From contig CM034533.1 in the NCBI GenBank assembly GCA_020002185.1, positions 41,185,616 through 41,249,615 on the forward strand: 64,000 bases of DNA. Direction: 5' to 3'. Positions within the stretch are counted from its first letter, which is position 1. Each line of letters opens with the position of its first letter. Origin of the DNA: Paraescarpia echinospica. Lineage: Eukaryota > Annelida > Polychaeta > Sabellida > Siboglinidae. Both the position numbers and the translations under genes were made by a program. The notes beneath the pieces were generated by a model. It was not told where the DNA came from and ran no database searches. It saw nothing but the letters and a program-made list of their open reading frames with translations. This document shows, piece by piece, positions 25,904-37,081 of the stretch.

Positions 25904-26775
25904 CTGGTGCAAATACAAGCATTACAGCAGCATACATTACGTTATGCTAGCAGAAGTATCAGACCCAGAGAATGCTAAACTAAGGCCTGGTTGTCGGCTG
26001 CCAGCATAATAAAATACCTCCAGTCGAATGAATTCTCTAAAATTATATGCCTGAAAACGCACATTCGTGTACGCCGGCTTTTCATCTCAGCGGGCACGGC
26101 TATATAGAATCTGGGATTACGTAAATATTTGTATAACTATTTATATAATTTGAGACAGCAGATATAACCAGGCTACTAATTCATATAAATACGTTACCCA
26201 AACTCTACAGTTATTAAGCAAACCATTGGCTATAATTGTAAGAATAGCTAAATCTAAGAACGACTCAGCAGTTTTCAAGACAGCGTGCATTTATAAAGTT
26301 TCGTCGGGTCCCCTGTAAATAATTCTACGGTGGCCAAAAGTAGCTTTGACTGTATCCAACAGATACATGCTTTTATGTGTGTGTTTATTATTAAACGCAG
26401 TTTTATTGTGGTCAAAAGTAGCTTTGGTTGTATATCATAAATACATGCATTTTATTTATGTGTTTATTACTAAACGCGACGTAGATAACTCTATAATTAA
26501 ATGTACGCTGCTTCGATAATTTGAAGGTAAAGGCCACGATGGTCACAATCTTTGGTGATGTAAAGTAGAGAATGAGTGATAAAGAAAGTGTGTAATGTGT
26601 GTGCAAACACCTAAGCTCATCAACTCAACTGATGACTAACTATCGTCAAGCTGGCCACACTCTCCCCAGGGTCTTAATCAGATACTACAACTACTGTGTC
26701 GTTGTAAACGAGAATACATTTCGATAACAATACAATTGTTAATCCGTAGAAGTCGTATAAGAAGTAGTTGTAGGA

Positions 26776-28119
26776 AATCTCCGGAAGTGCCAAAACTACC
26801 GAACCATTAGCCTCATTAGTCACCCAAGCAAGATCCTGCTACGCATCATTTTAAACCGGTCGAAAAAAGCAATCAGAAGAACTACTAGCAGAAGAGCATG
26901 CCGGATTCAGACCCGGATGAATTACCACAGAACAAATATGCAACTGCAGAATTCTGATCGAAAAGCACCCGCAATACCAGTGTAGCCTGCTCCGCAGCTT
27001 CGTAGACTTCAAGAAGGCTTTTGACAGGGTGTGGCACGAAGGTCTGTGGCAAGTTCTAAGGCGCTTCAACATTGAAGAAGGCATCACTCAAGTCATCAGC
27101 ATACTGCATAACAACGCCTGCAGTGCGATCCTTCTCAAAAGCCAAATAGGGGAGTACTTGAGGAGCACAGTCGGAGTCAGTCAAGGTTGCTTGCTGTCAC
27201 CGGTTCTCTTCAACATCTACCTCGCGAACATCATGAAAGAAGATCTCCACGACTTCACCACCACTCTCTGTGTGGGAGACAGGCCAGTCAGCAACCTGCG
27301 ATTTAGAGACGATGTAATATCTTCTTGGATGAAGCAACCACGCACTCCAAGATCCAACATCTTACCAATAGACTAGTAGATGGAACAGGCGCTTACGGCA
27401 TAGAAATAAGCAACGAAAAGAACAAGGTGATGGTCAGCAGCACTGAAAACATCACTGTTGACATCACGATGAACGGCCAAAAGCTGGAGGAAGTGGATGC
27501 GTTCAAATATTTCGGCTCGACACTCACCAAAAATGGATGGTCGGACAAAGAGATCGAGATCCGAATAGCCCTTGCGACGGCAGCAATGACCAAACTGAAT
27601 AAGAAATGGAGAAGCATTAACATCAGCTTCCCAACTAAGATGAAATTGTACAGAGCCCTTGTTGTCTCCACCCTGCTCTATGGCTGTGAAAGTTGAACAC
27701 TGGCGGCTGCAACGACGAAGAAGATACATACGTTTGAGACCAAGTGCTTCAGACGCCTGCTGCACATATCATGGGCCGAGCACAAGACCAATGACTTTGT
27801 CCGAAGACGGATCACTACCCTGGGAGGTCCATAGGAGCCACTCCTCGCAACAGTGAAGAGGAGAAAGCTGGCATGGTTCGGCCATGTCACAGGTCACGAC
27901 TCCCTTGTCAAGACAATCATGCAGGGCAATCTGGAGGGCAGCAGACGGAGAGGCACGCAAAGGAAGACCTGGATAGACAATATACGGGAGTGGATCGACC
28001 TTGACGTCCAAACACTACTGAGACTTGCGTCAGACTGCCCCGGCTGGAGAGCATTCGCTGCGACTGCGTCTCTTATGTCTCCTCTACGACCTGACACGTC
28101 TCGGCATGAACTGAACTGA
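26776..28119 (+). pseudogene. LINE reverse transcriptase fragment (endonuclease-RT type)
   Basis: This is the 3' part of a non-LTR retrotransposon, lacking the endonuclease. Visible in order: a start like NLRKCQNYRTISLI, a palm motif VDFKKAFDRVWHEGLW, a GVSQGCLLSPVLFNIYL block, then LRFRDDV at the catalytic box (27,302-27,313). The usual Ala-Asp-Asp has become Arg-Asp-Asp. The frame changes near 26,860 and 27,325; the Trp expected after CES is a stop (27,694-27,696). The C-terminus has KRRKLAWFGHV and SRRRGTQRKTWIDNI, typical of this widespread invertebrate LINE family. The clade (I/Nimb-like or RTE-related) is not certain. It lies in the AGT microsatellite of a diverged array unit, and is inactive. 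Confidence 0.85.
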
Positions 28120-28430
28120 ATAGTAGGGTGGGATTAGATGGGCCCTTTAAGAATAAATGACGTGTTTATTCCTGATATCCTAACTGGACAGAAGGTTGTT
28201 TTTAAATGAGGTATGTGCGGGTGGGTCTTGACCAACATAATTTGAAACGAATTATTTTTTAGACACATTGTTTTGAAGAACAGCGCCAAAAATGTATGTT
28301 TGTGCCGATCAGGCATGTGTTAGTTTCAATTGTTAATTATTAATTTGTAAATTCAGTTAACTAAATTACCTTAATTTAATTAATTAACATTATCAAAATA
28401 TACAAATTAATTTAATTTAATTAATTAAAA
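28120..28430. other. AT-rich non-coding stretch
   Basis: Contains TTAATTAA-rich sequence near 28,370-28,425. No gene or splice-bounded exon seen. Confidence 0.6.
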
Positions 28431-28620
28431 AGCAAATTTCAAATATGATAATTAACCATTTCAGATGTGGGGTAAGATGGGCCGCCCATTTTCTGGGTGT
28501 CGAATAATTCCGTTTACCAACAAATAAGACGAATAATTCCCGCAATTGTTGTGTCGATAAAAGTGGTATTAGCAATAATCATGGCCAATGTTGGTCATCG
28601 TAATGAATTTTTGAATGGTG
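28431..28620. repeat. Left direct repeat (~185 bp) of unknown element
   Basis: Closely matches 30,004-30,179 in the same orientation, sharing GATGTGGGGT.AGATGGGC, AATAAGACGAATAATTCCCG and CCAATGTTGGTCATCGTAAT. A short related motif (GGTGGGATTAGATGGGCC) also occurs at 28,126. Confidence 0.8.
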
Positions 28621-30003
28621 ATTTTTAGTAAAGTTGCCAAGGGATCGTGGAGTAAAACAGTTTACAGTGATGTCGTATGGGATGAGGAAGCGATCTAGGC
28701 TAGCTAAAATCTGTGCGAGACTAGCGGTGTAAAACGACCGACATCGCCGGAGATAGTGCTGAGCCTATGGCTAGCGGCAGCGGCCTCACCCCAAGTGGCA
28801 GAAAAACGGGCGAAATGGACGTTAGTGCTGGACCTGACGATCAGCCTTCCGTACTAAACAGGGATTGCCAAATGCAGTTTGAATGTATTACAAAATGTCC
28901 ACTGCAAAAGTAAAAATCATAATTTTTTATTGGACTCTTCACCCACCCACTCACATCCATTTTTTTTTTGGATTATTGGATTTTTTTTAAATATTTACAA
29001 AGCCCCTTGGTGTAGCTGGAAACATGTTCAGTGCTGAAAGATGCTGGTTAAGAGACAACTGGGATTATCCGTTTGAACTGCTCATGTTCTTAAAATGTAA
29101 CAAATGATCTGGACCAGACAGTTAACACTGGTTAACAACTCCCTGATGAACTAATATTAGTTACAGTACCTACGGTACCATGTATAATTATATGTGTGTG
29201 TATTCTTAGACAACACGTATTAAATGTGTTAAAACGCTGTCAATCAATGAATTGGTATGTTTTTGTCTGTTTTTTATTACAGAAAGTCAATTGTTATTTG
29301 AATTACATTTAATTATTTATTTTATTTTATTTAGTTTATGTTAATTACAGTTAATTGTTAATTTTATTTAACTGAGAAATACGAAGGTTAATTTAATTTA
29401 ATTGAGAAATTTCCGAGTTAATTGTAATTTTATTAATTTTTTAAGTTGATTGCCCCATGCCTGGTACCGATGGCCTGTCTGACCGCGTATGTTGGGGTTA
29501 GATAGGCCTGTCACCAAGAGTCGTTTATATGTCAATTTATTAATCTTCAACATCTTCAATATCATCGTAAGTACACGTCTGTACATTTTCTTACAGACAA
29601 CACATAAATGGGTCTTGATTTTGTTTGTAGTTGAAAATTCAAATGCTAAAGACCTGACGTATGCCACTGTAAGATGGAATTATCTAACGTTCCAACTCAA
29701 ATACTAAACAAACCAGGACTACTTCAGCTTCTTTCGAAAATATTTGCCCTGAATTCTAAACAGTTGTTTCCGGTTCCTTTCTGATTGCTCCATTGAATGT
29801 TACTGGTACATGCCGTTGTAGTGTTGACCGTGGCACATGATGCACAGCATGGCATCTCTGATAGTAGTTCCATTTGGGACCACTTTGATGGCCAAGAACA
29901 TTATATTCTTTCAACCTTGACCCTAAATATGTCTTCTAGTTGTAACAGCTCATTGTATTTACAACACATAGATTAAATAAAACAACTAATTATAAGCCCC
30001 AAA
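28621..30003. other. Interior between two direct repeats
   Basis: About 1.4 kb, AT-rich, with no recognisable transposase or reverse transcriptase. A possible plus-strand exon (after TTTTCTTACAG near 29,597, before ACT|GTAAGA near 29,668) is too weak to call. Otherwise nothing seen. Confidence 0.5.
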
Positions 30004-30179
30004 AGGCAAATTTCAATTATGATAATGAACCATTTTAGATGTGGGGTCAGATGGGCATCGAATAATTCCCTGTTTACTAAAATAAGACGAATAATTCCCG
30101 TAATTTTTGGTGTCAATAAAAGTGGTATTAGCAATAACCAAGGCCAATGTTGGTCATCGTAATGAATTGTTGAATGGTG
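30004..30179. repeat. Right direct repeat (~176 bp) of unknown element
   Basis: Partner of 28,431-28,620, differing by small deletions. The pair could be long terminal repeats of a non-autonomous element or two copies of one dispersed repeat. Confidence 0.8.
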
Positions 30180-30559
30180 TATCCCTACCTCCATCCGATG
30201 ACATTTACAATTACTAGCCACCATACATGAAACCAAGGCCTTCAATGTCATGCACAAACCCTGACTGATCATCTTTTCCCGCTCATGGTATTCTATATAG
30301 ATCTATTCGACAATATAACTGGCAATTGTTAGATGATTCAAATAGTGGTATTGTTCGAGGTCTTTTGATAAAAAAAAACTGATGTCTTCTAAGGAAGGTC
30401 TTTAAAACACCCACGAAAACACACTCACTCACAATATCGTTTGTCAAAATTCTATTCGAGTTAATTTCGTTCAAGAAATGTGTTGTAAGGGACATATGGT
30501 GGGTGGTGGTCTAATAGAAACACATGTTATTTCTGTTATGTATATTATATAAGGACACT
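30180..30559. other. Non-coding, nothing recognised
   Basis: No supported gene, exon or repeat. Confidence 0.5.
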
Positions 30560-30835
30560 TATCGGAAACATTGTACTCGGTGGCCTATTTGGCACCATGG
30601 CCCATCTGACCACACCTCTGGGGATCATTCAGTCACGTTGCAGTTAATGCGCAAAGACTGTTCGTACAAATATCCACCACTGTCTATAGCCAGGACTCAT
30701 TCGTATAGCTGAGTGAACTGGAGCAACGACAGTGAACGACCTTGCCCAAGATTCAACATGGCAGTATAGGATTCGAACCCGGGTTCTCTCGATTGAGAGT
30801 CCATTGTTCTAGCAACTGCTCCATTCGCTCCAGAG
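30560..30835 (-). mobile_element. tRNA-derived SINE-like element
   Basis: Read on the minus strand it starts with a tRNA-like head: an A-box-like AGCAGTTGCTAGA and a perfect B box GGGTTCGAATCC at about 30,772-30,783, with an anticodon-arm-like stretch between. The body (TTGGGCAAGGTCGTT, then CTATAGACAGTGG...TTTGTACGAA) is shared with repeats at 39.7, 41.7 and 55.9 kb. Pol III origin is inferred from the boxes. Confidence 0.65.
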
Positions 30836-32877
30836 GTACTGTTAACAACCTTATTAAGACCTGAACGCCGACGCCAACGTCTAACGCCAAATTGCTGAGT
30901 GCTACGTCACAACTTTAACGGTATAATTATATATCAACACGTCACATACGGAATTCGACCTGCCGTTCGTCCGCGAGATATTATGGATATTCAGCGTACG
31001 CACAAACGCAGCATTATTTCGTACATAAATAGCTACGCTAATTGGAATGTAACCATGCACCAAATAGCTACACTAATTTGAATGTAACTATGCAGTGTAA
31101 TAGCTCGACGTTTAAGAAAACCTACACATACAGAAAGTTGAGCTTGACATACACAACAGGACGCTTGACGATTTTGTTAAACCTGTAATTCGCTTGTTGA
31201 CAACTGCAGTGATGCAACCAGGCGCTGTGCCAAAGCTTTGGCAGTGAAATAAAATGTGTTTATTGGACTCCTCCGGCTTAGTCTTAGGTTCATGTATTTG
31301 GCTCACTCTCATGAAAACTGGCCAGTAATGTGACATGAGGGGTAATAAATCAAATTGTGTTTTAAGCAGTTTTCTGTGCCAACTGAAAGCTTAAAATCTC
31401 CTGGCTTCAGATTTGCAAAAATAAAATAAAAAACTATCCTGGATGTTGTGTAATGGTAGGTCAAGTTTCGCAACTACTGCTGCGTCTCGCGTGTAACATG
31501 AACACTGAAATGTGATGTTTTGCAGTTTAAATAAGTTCTTGTGGCCTTTTAGAATGCTGAAGCATGTAATGTGTACTGAAATAAAAGAGTGGGTGCAAAC
31601 TATATCCCCTTTTTTAGCATTTAGATTATTATAACGTGACGTGCTGGCCGTGCTTCACGGTTTTCAACTGTTGTACACCATTATGACTGAAAAGCAAGCC
31701 AACTCCTCTCTGGCTTGTTCTTTTCATTAGTCTTCTCAGTATTGTCTCTTTCATTCTTAACATACCAAGCAAGAATCATTTTTGTATAACAAAAATGATA
31801 CAAAGATACACAGAACAAAAATTGCTCGCATGCAACATGGACACCAGAAAATAAAGACACACATAGAGGTTTCTCCTTAATGTATTTTTAATCAGGAAAT
31901 GCTTTGAAACTTGTCATGTTGTCATCAATAGAGCGAAATGTCAGCATTGACTGTCAAAGAGGTAGTCTCCACGGGCTGAAATATCAGGATTTTTTAGCAT
32001 CTTGATGATTTGGTCCAGGGTCACTCAAGAAGTGTCCTCCTTGTCGGGCCAGGTGTAGTTTGTACCACTTTTTTATGTACTTAAGGTAGCTGCAACGGGT
32101 ATCATGTCAGTTGATTTCTTTATTTTTTTCTTCATAGAACATTAGTAGGTGTCAGTATCAACATGGGTACTATTAAAAAAAACAAGACACTATCACCATA
32201 TGTCACCAATCAGTCCTTTAGAAACTAGTATTTGTAATGTGTCTGTGGAAAGACCCTTTTCAGATTCTTTTCAGCAGGTGTCAATCAATCTTGTCTACCA
32301 CAACAAGTTCAACACATGGCCCTTCGTAACACAATATCATGAGACAACTTGGCGGGAGAACCTTGGGGGGAAATCTCAGTAATAGAAGTGTCTGTCAAAT
32401 TGTGTTGAAATAAGCCACATGCCAGTAAAAAAGTCACATTTTTAAACAAAAAACAAGCATCTGGTGACACCCTTATAATTGTAACAACCAGGAAGTATTA
32501 CTTAATGTAACTTTTTATAAAAACTACAATACTTACAAAGCCATAACTTGGCATATGAACTCGACTTGTGTTTACCCAAAATTGCACGGGATGGTTTTAT
32601 GTTTGGTGAAGGGGTCGTCCCAAAAATGCAGTACGGATTTTTGCTGTCTTTCAACATTGTAGCAAAATGTTTGTGAAGCTGTATCAAACTTAATATGCAT
32701 TTGTTTACAAAACAACCCGTCTGAATGTCAATAACATGTTTGTACTTACAACCATACAAATTATTCTTTGGGGAGTTTCTCAAAATGAAATAAAATGCCA
32801 TTTTAAGGTGAATTTTGACATATTTTTTAATTGTCTTTAAACACATTTAAATATCTCTAAACAACATAAAAAATCAA
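30836..32877. other. Mostly non-coding; possible 3' UTR of the 33-kb gene
   Basis: No convincing exon was found. The part next to 32,878 would be the 3' UTR of the candidate minus-strand gene; an AATAAA on the minus strand near 32,120 could serve as a polyadenylation signal. A 114-codon open frame on the minus strand (32,502-32,846) has no recognisable features and sits where the UTR would be. Confidence 0.4.
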
Positions 32878-33054
32878 TTATTTTTGATCTAGAGTATTGT
32901 TTAGTATCTGATGCAAACTCTGAGAAAAAATGGTTAGCTTATCTTCAAAACTTATATTAGAAATGATTAATTCAAACGAAGCATATAATAGCCGATGCAG
33001 CCACCTTAAGCTGTACTTCTCTGCATCCTCATCAGTGCTCAGGAATTGAAGCAA
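32878..33054 (-). CDS. Candidate terminal exon, unknown small protein
   Basis: After a nine-T tract and AAG acceptor, a phase-0 frame of 58 codons runs to TAA. It begins LLQFLSTDEDAEKYSLRW and ends QILNNTLDQK; it looks like an alpha-helical C-terminus with mixed charged and hydrophobic residues. The entry phase fits the first exon at 33,720-33,806, giving an 87-residue product if no exon lies between. The protein was not recognised. The splice sites and ordinary amino-acid composition are seen; that it is a gene is inferred. Confidence 0.4.
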   Translation of the reverse strand: MLQFLSTDEDAEKYSLRWLHRLLYASFELIISNISFEDKLTIFSQSLHQILNNTLDQK

Positions 33055-33719
33055 CTTAAAAAAAAATATTTGTTTTTTTGGTACCATCTATGTGGTGGTG
33101 ACATTTTGTAATGTCAAAACAAAGAACATATAATGGCTTCTATCTTAAAAGTGCAATATATCGGAGTTCGTTCGAGACAGACAGCGTAAGAATGCACAGA
33201 AAAAAAGCAACAAAATTTTACAATATGAAAGCAGTGAGCTGATAATGTTGTTTGTCAATATTTTCACACCAGCTTGGGTTTTTTACTAAATGGTAATTTA
33301 ATAAACTACAACTGTTGAAAAATAGCTGCGCCTTTGTCACGTACGCAACTCCCACAACGCGCGCGTGGCGTCTTGCTTACGTACGAGACAATGCTTCGAA
33401 AGTTGCATCAAATAAACAAACCTACCAAAGAATAAACAAACTAAGTGAACTTAGAGTCATTTACACCTATTTCGTACAATATCATGCAAAAATGTATGCA
33501 CTGCAAGCAAACGTTTAAAGGTAATTAACGACAACATTAAAAAGCATGCTACTGCTTGACCCGAATGGCAGCCCGGACCTTCGCTTCAAATTCACTTCAC
33601 AAGGACACAAATCAGTTCGAAACTTTCAAATATCATAACATGTCACTGCATCAATATCAAAACTTGTTATTCATTCTCAAAATCGTATTGAAATTTCACC
33701 CAAAAGCCTGAAAACTTAC
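33055..33719 (-). other. Putative intron of the 87-residue candidate gene
   Basis: Starts with the consensus donor GTAAGT and ends with T9AAG. No further exon was found inside on the minus strand. On the plus strand a short ATG frame (33,484-33,520) encoding CMHCKQTF followed by G|GTAATT was noted but is too short to call. Confidence 0.35.
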
Positions 33720-33806
33720 CTGAAACTGCTTCAACCGGTGGTCAAAAATGGCGATCGTCTCGCACGCAACACCTTCGTGTCGGTCGGACGCCTCGAGTTC
33801 GAACAT
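33720..33806 (-). CDS. Candidate first coding exon, unknown small protein
   Basis: The ATG (33,806) is the first in frame after a TAG six codons upstream, with A at -3. Twenty-nine codons follow (starting MFELEASDRHEGV), ending exactly at CAG|GTAAGT, a full consensus donor, in phase 0. There is no signal peptide or transmembrane segment. It is paired with 32,878-33,054 by strand and phase. Confidence 0.42.
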
Positions 33807-35252
33807 TTTGCAACTTCCCAACTAAAGCTTACTACACAGCTATATGGACTGACCACATGGGGAATTACCTAAACAAACTCTATATTCGTGTGCCGTGTCC
33901 ATTCAAAGCAGAACGTACACACAAATTAGGTCTATTGCTCGCACGTAACACATTTTTTGGACGCCACCTTGTCGCTGCGCGAAATATTTCGAGAGAAACG
34001 GCCTTAATTCTTCTTTTCATGACATTGCTTGTTCCAGAACTTGAAAATTTGATATTTGTTTACATTCAGCAAAAAACTTTCAGGACACCACATTTTACTA
34101 ATGAGACGCAGATTTTTTTCGTTCGATTTTGGAGAGAAAAACGAAAGCATTATTAGTGCCATTGAACATGTTTACACTTTATGACAACTATGCTTCTATT
34201 GTTTGCGTAAATCTAATTAATAGTAGCGACTTCCAATGCTGACGTGACTGTATGTCACGAATGGCCGACGAAAACAACGATCATTTTACAAAGAAAACCA
34301 TTCGAAGCACAAAACAAACGCCACATCCGCTCACATAAACTGATATCACCGATTCTGTAACAAATTTTTTGTTTAAACATGTAAAAACTACACAAATGTA
34401 TTTTTCCAATCTCTCTCTCTCTATTTCCATTTCAATGTACCTACTGATGCTGAGACAGTTTTCATGAGAGTGAGCCACTTACAATGTTAGATGTCTATGT
34501 CCTAAGTGTCATGTATATGGCTGTGTGCTCCAGTTTCCGACTGTATAACGGACGTTCGTTTATTTCTTATGACAGTTGAACGTAGAACCGCTCAATGTGC
34601 ATTTCGCTAACGCGAATTTGCTAAACGTCGATTCGGGACTTAGAATTGACACCAATTTTGGATATGGTGTTTCGGCGTTGCAGTTGGTGTTCGGCACTTA
34701 ATTAAGGTGTTAATCGTCCCTTTTTGTATCTACCACAACGTTGGGTTGCAGCTACGCAATTGCGAGGTCATCGAAATGCTGCGCACTCTTAACCTCGAGG
34801 AATGGCGTAGACACCCACACCCGTGCACACAGGCACACATGCACGCGCACTCACAGGCACAACGTTGTTGGATGATTTAGCTATATTAATTGCTCATGAG
34901 AGCATTGGTGCGGTTACGTCCGCGTCTCCATCTGCCACCGCCGACGGAGCCCGGCAACTTTGCTCTTTCCTCAGGCGTTTGATATCTGTTCAGCATGTTT
35001 GTGTCAGCAACAACACGTAAACACACTTGGTGATGTGGCTGTGAAAGGCACCAAGTGTGCTGCTGCTTTCTCTTGATCCAGGTGTTGGTTTCCTGAAGCG
35101 TACTTAAAGTTACGCAATTACTTTGCGTTTGCGTAAACTCCTATGTTCGCTTATACAATACTAAAAAATCGCATAATTTACTAAGACAATCATCCCTGGT
35201 TTGTATGTGAAATCGAATTTCACTCACAGCATAGACATTATAATTCACCTAC
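33807..35252. other. No gene recognised; possible intron of the secreted-protein gene
   Basis: Contains a short CA-rich stretch (34,813-34,860) and a CTCTCT run near 34,412. Lying between the signal-peptide exon and the module exons, it would be intronic if they form one gene. One candidate exon near 34,993 was rejected. Confidence 0.4.
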
Positions 35253-35349
35253 CTCCATCTCCATCTCCTTCTCCAGTTTGAGCAGAAACCGACGAGGCGA
35301 TCATCAAGAGGAGCAGGAGTTTGATCATTCTCCATCCACCGGGCTCCAT
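35253..35349 (-). CDS. Signal-peptide first exon, candidate 5' end of the Cys-rich repeat gene
   Basis: ATG at 35,349 has a good context (A at -3, G at +4) and an in-frame TGA seven codons upstream, so it is a credible start. The 32 complete codons give a short basic N-terminus (MEPGGWRMIK), a hydrophobic core (LLLLLMIASSV), a signal-peptidase site VSA|QTG, then an acidic Gly/Asp-rich start of the mature chain (GEGDGDG). The exon ends G|GTAGGTG, a strong donor in phase 1. Every intact module exon downstream on this strand (first at 25,729) begins in phase 1 and would supply CA to complete GCA (Ala). Assignment to the repeat gene is inferred from strand, order, phase and secretory logic; about 9.5 kb separates them, and other exons could lie between. 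Confidence 0.6.
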
Positions 35350-36305
35350 CTTCGTAGGACCTACTCTTCACGATACAGACACACAGAGTCCAATACAACA
35401 TATCAATATTCATTTACGTTCGCGCACAATGTGAGTCTACGTCTCTTAAGAGAGGCTGCTTACAATTGTCCACGTCTACCTTCTCGTACGGCGTGGAGGG
35501 ATCATGTGAACGACGCCTGAACATGACTGGATGCTGTGGACATTCTACAGAGGTTGTCGTCCACAAGGAACAAACACAAAACTACGCAGTATTATAGTAT
35601 TTGTGTATTTCGTTTTGGCATGAATCTTTAACGTTATAGCTCATTATGTATTGTAAACGACGGTCATCTTGCTCTGCGTAAGTCTTTGTTGCGACAGTTT
35701 CATGAGAATGACTTCGCATTTATTGGTCTCTCTGTTGCCGAGTATCAAACCATAGTGTCTTAGTGTCCGCAAAGCAGCATACGTGTGCGTCACCGAGTTT
35801 CGGTATCTTATCTTCAGACGACGAGACAGACTACATCGCCCTCACTATCGCTCAGTAAACCGACTGCGTCGGGGTGTCGTGCGGTTTCGATGATCTGATC
35901 GTCATTTAGAGTAGCCGAAGTTTCTGCTGGTTCATTAACGCCAACATAGTCGTTCATCGTTCATCTGGTACGTGTAGACCTTCTCCAAGCAACTATGTGC
36001 TTTTGTCGAATACTGCGATCCAACATAGGTGAAGAAAAACACATTATCTCGAATCAAATGGACCGACTCAGTTCGTCCGAGTTAGGTGAAAATCCGACTA
36101 ACGTAATCCGTCTTACAAATATATTGTTATGGTAAATACATTACATATCAACTGTTTCTCGGAATTCTGTTCGAGTTGAGCGATGAGCCGACTTAGGCGA
36201 GTCCGACTTAAGCGGTGTTCACTGTAGTTATAATACTGTCAACCGCCTGTGAATTGCATAATCATAGAGATGGTAAATACATGTTTGCAAACATAACTGT
36301 GATCA
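35350..36305. other. Non-coding; would hold the promoter of the 35.3-kb exon
   Basis: No TATA box or initiator could be placed with confidence. No other gene seen. Confidence 0.4.
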
Positions 36306-36430
36306 CAGGCGGATCCAGGGGGCCTGGGACACGTGCCCCTAGACATTTTGAATTTGGTGTGCGCCCCCAGACCTTTTTTAAAGAGCCCCCGTTACTGAAC
36401 CCATCTAGACCTTTGGAATGTGCCCCCGTT
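36306..36430. repeat. Interspersed GGCGGATCC-type repeat
   Basis: GC-rich island in AT-rich sequence with repeated GTGCCCC/GCGCCCCC blocks (CACGTGCCCC, GTGCGCCCCC, AATGTGCCCCC). This composition is typical of short dispersed elements; boundaries are uncertain. Confidence 0.4.
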
Positions 36431-37081
36431 TAGGTGTTATGAATGATCCGACAGCGCGATAGCGGAGTCGTGCTGAAGGTCTGGCTCAGACCACCGAATA
36501 TGAATTTGACAATATGTAATTAACTTAATTCAAGAGGAGTGAGAAAGCTGGAAAGTTACTACGCTTTGCATAAACAGGTAACTGCAAAGCATTTGAATAA
36601 GGAAGCAGTCACTCGGGTGCCGCCATCTGTCGCATTATTACGCTGTGTATTTGAAAATGTAATCTACTATTGTTACTATACAATAATTATTGCACATTGT
36701 TTCACTTCGCCAATTCATTTTGTTAGTAAAAGATGCTTCTTGCTGCTTTTTGAGCGCGGACTGTTGCTTCAAAAACGGGAATTATCTGACAACACGCAGC
36801 GTAATAATGTTACACCAGTACAACAAATGGCGATACACGTTCAATTTCAATATGGTAACGGTTCATTCGCTAGATGGCGCTACCATTTACTTGAATCGAT
36901 TAACCAGGCTCCGTAATGTGACGCCACCGTTCGTAGCTCTGACCGTGTGGAATCACTAACCAGTTTTCATCGCACAGAATACTGGTAATTTACCAGTACA
37001 TTTTTATTAGTGTTGGGCCTATTTGGAGAACATTGTTTTAATTTGCGGCGCTAATTAATCTGCGGCCGGTGTAGGAAGTTG
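36431..37081. other. Non-coding, nothing recognised
   Basis: Open frames here lack an ATG start or any recognisable domain. Confidence 0.45.

Larger units (their letters stand above)
24870..26775. repeat. Degenerate right edge of the exon array
   Basis: At about 24,870 the near-perfect array gives way to diverged copies of the same unit: 24,870-25,260 and 26,180-26,760 both match the B-half non-coding stretch (AAACGCGACAT, AAGTAGAAGG, GGTCACATTCTTTG-type landmarks) with many changes. Between them are AGT runs and four exon copies in various states. 25,930-26,160 matches the conserved intron block of both halves as a third diverged lineage. The edge ends where a LINE is inserted in an AGT microsatellite. 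Confidence 0.85.

Noticed and set aside
33484..33520. Short plus-strand ATG frame encoding CMHCKQTF then G|GTAATT
   Set aside because: Thirteen codons with a C-x2-C pair could be chance; no downstream exon completing a zinc finger was found.
33857..34156. 99-codon plus-strand open frame
   Set aside because: No recognisable domain, no splice context, AT-rich composition; likely chance.
34900..34993. Possible second exon of the secreted-protein gene (after AACAG near 34,993, minus strand)
   Set aside because: Phase-1 entry gives a short open stretch, but no acceptable phase-1 donor follows and it runs into a stop.
35278..35520. Plus-strand open frame over the signal-peptide exon
   Set aside because: Lacks an ATG start and is the shadow of the minus-strand exon at 35,253-35,349.
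36539..36959. 125-codon and 89-codon plus-strand open frames
   Set aside because: The longer lacks an ATG start, they overlap in different frames and neither shows a domain.
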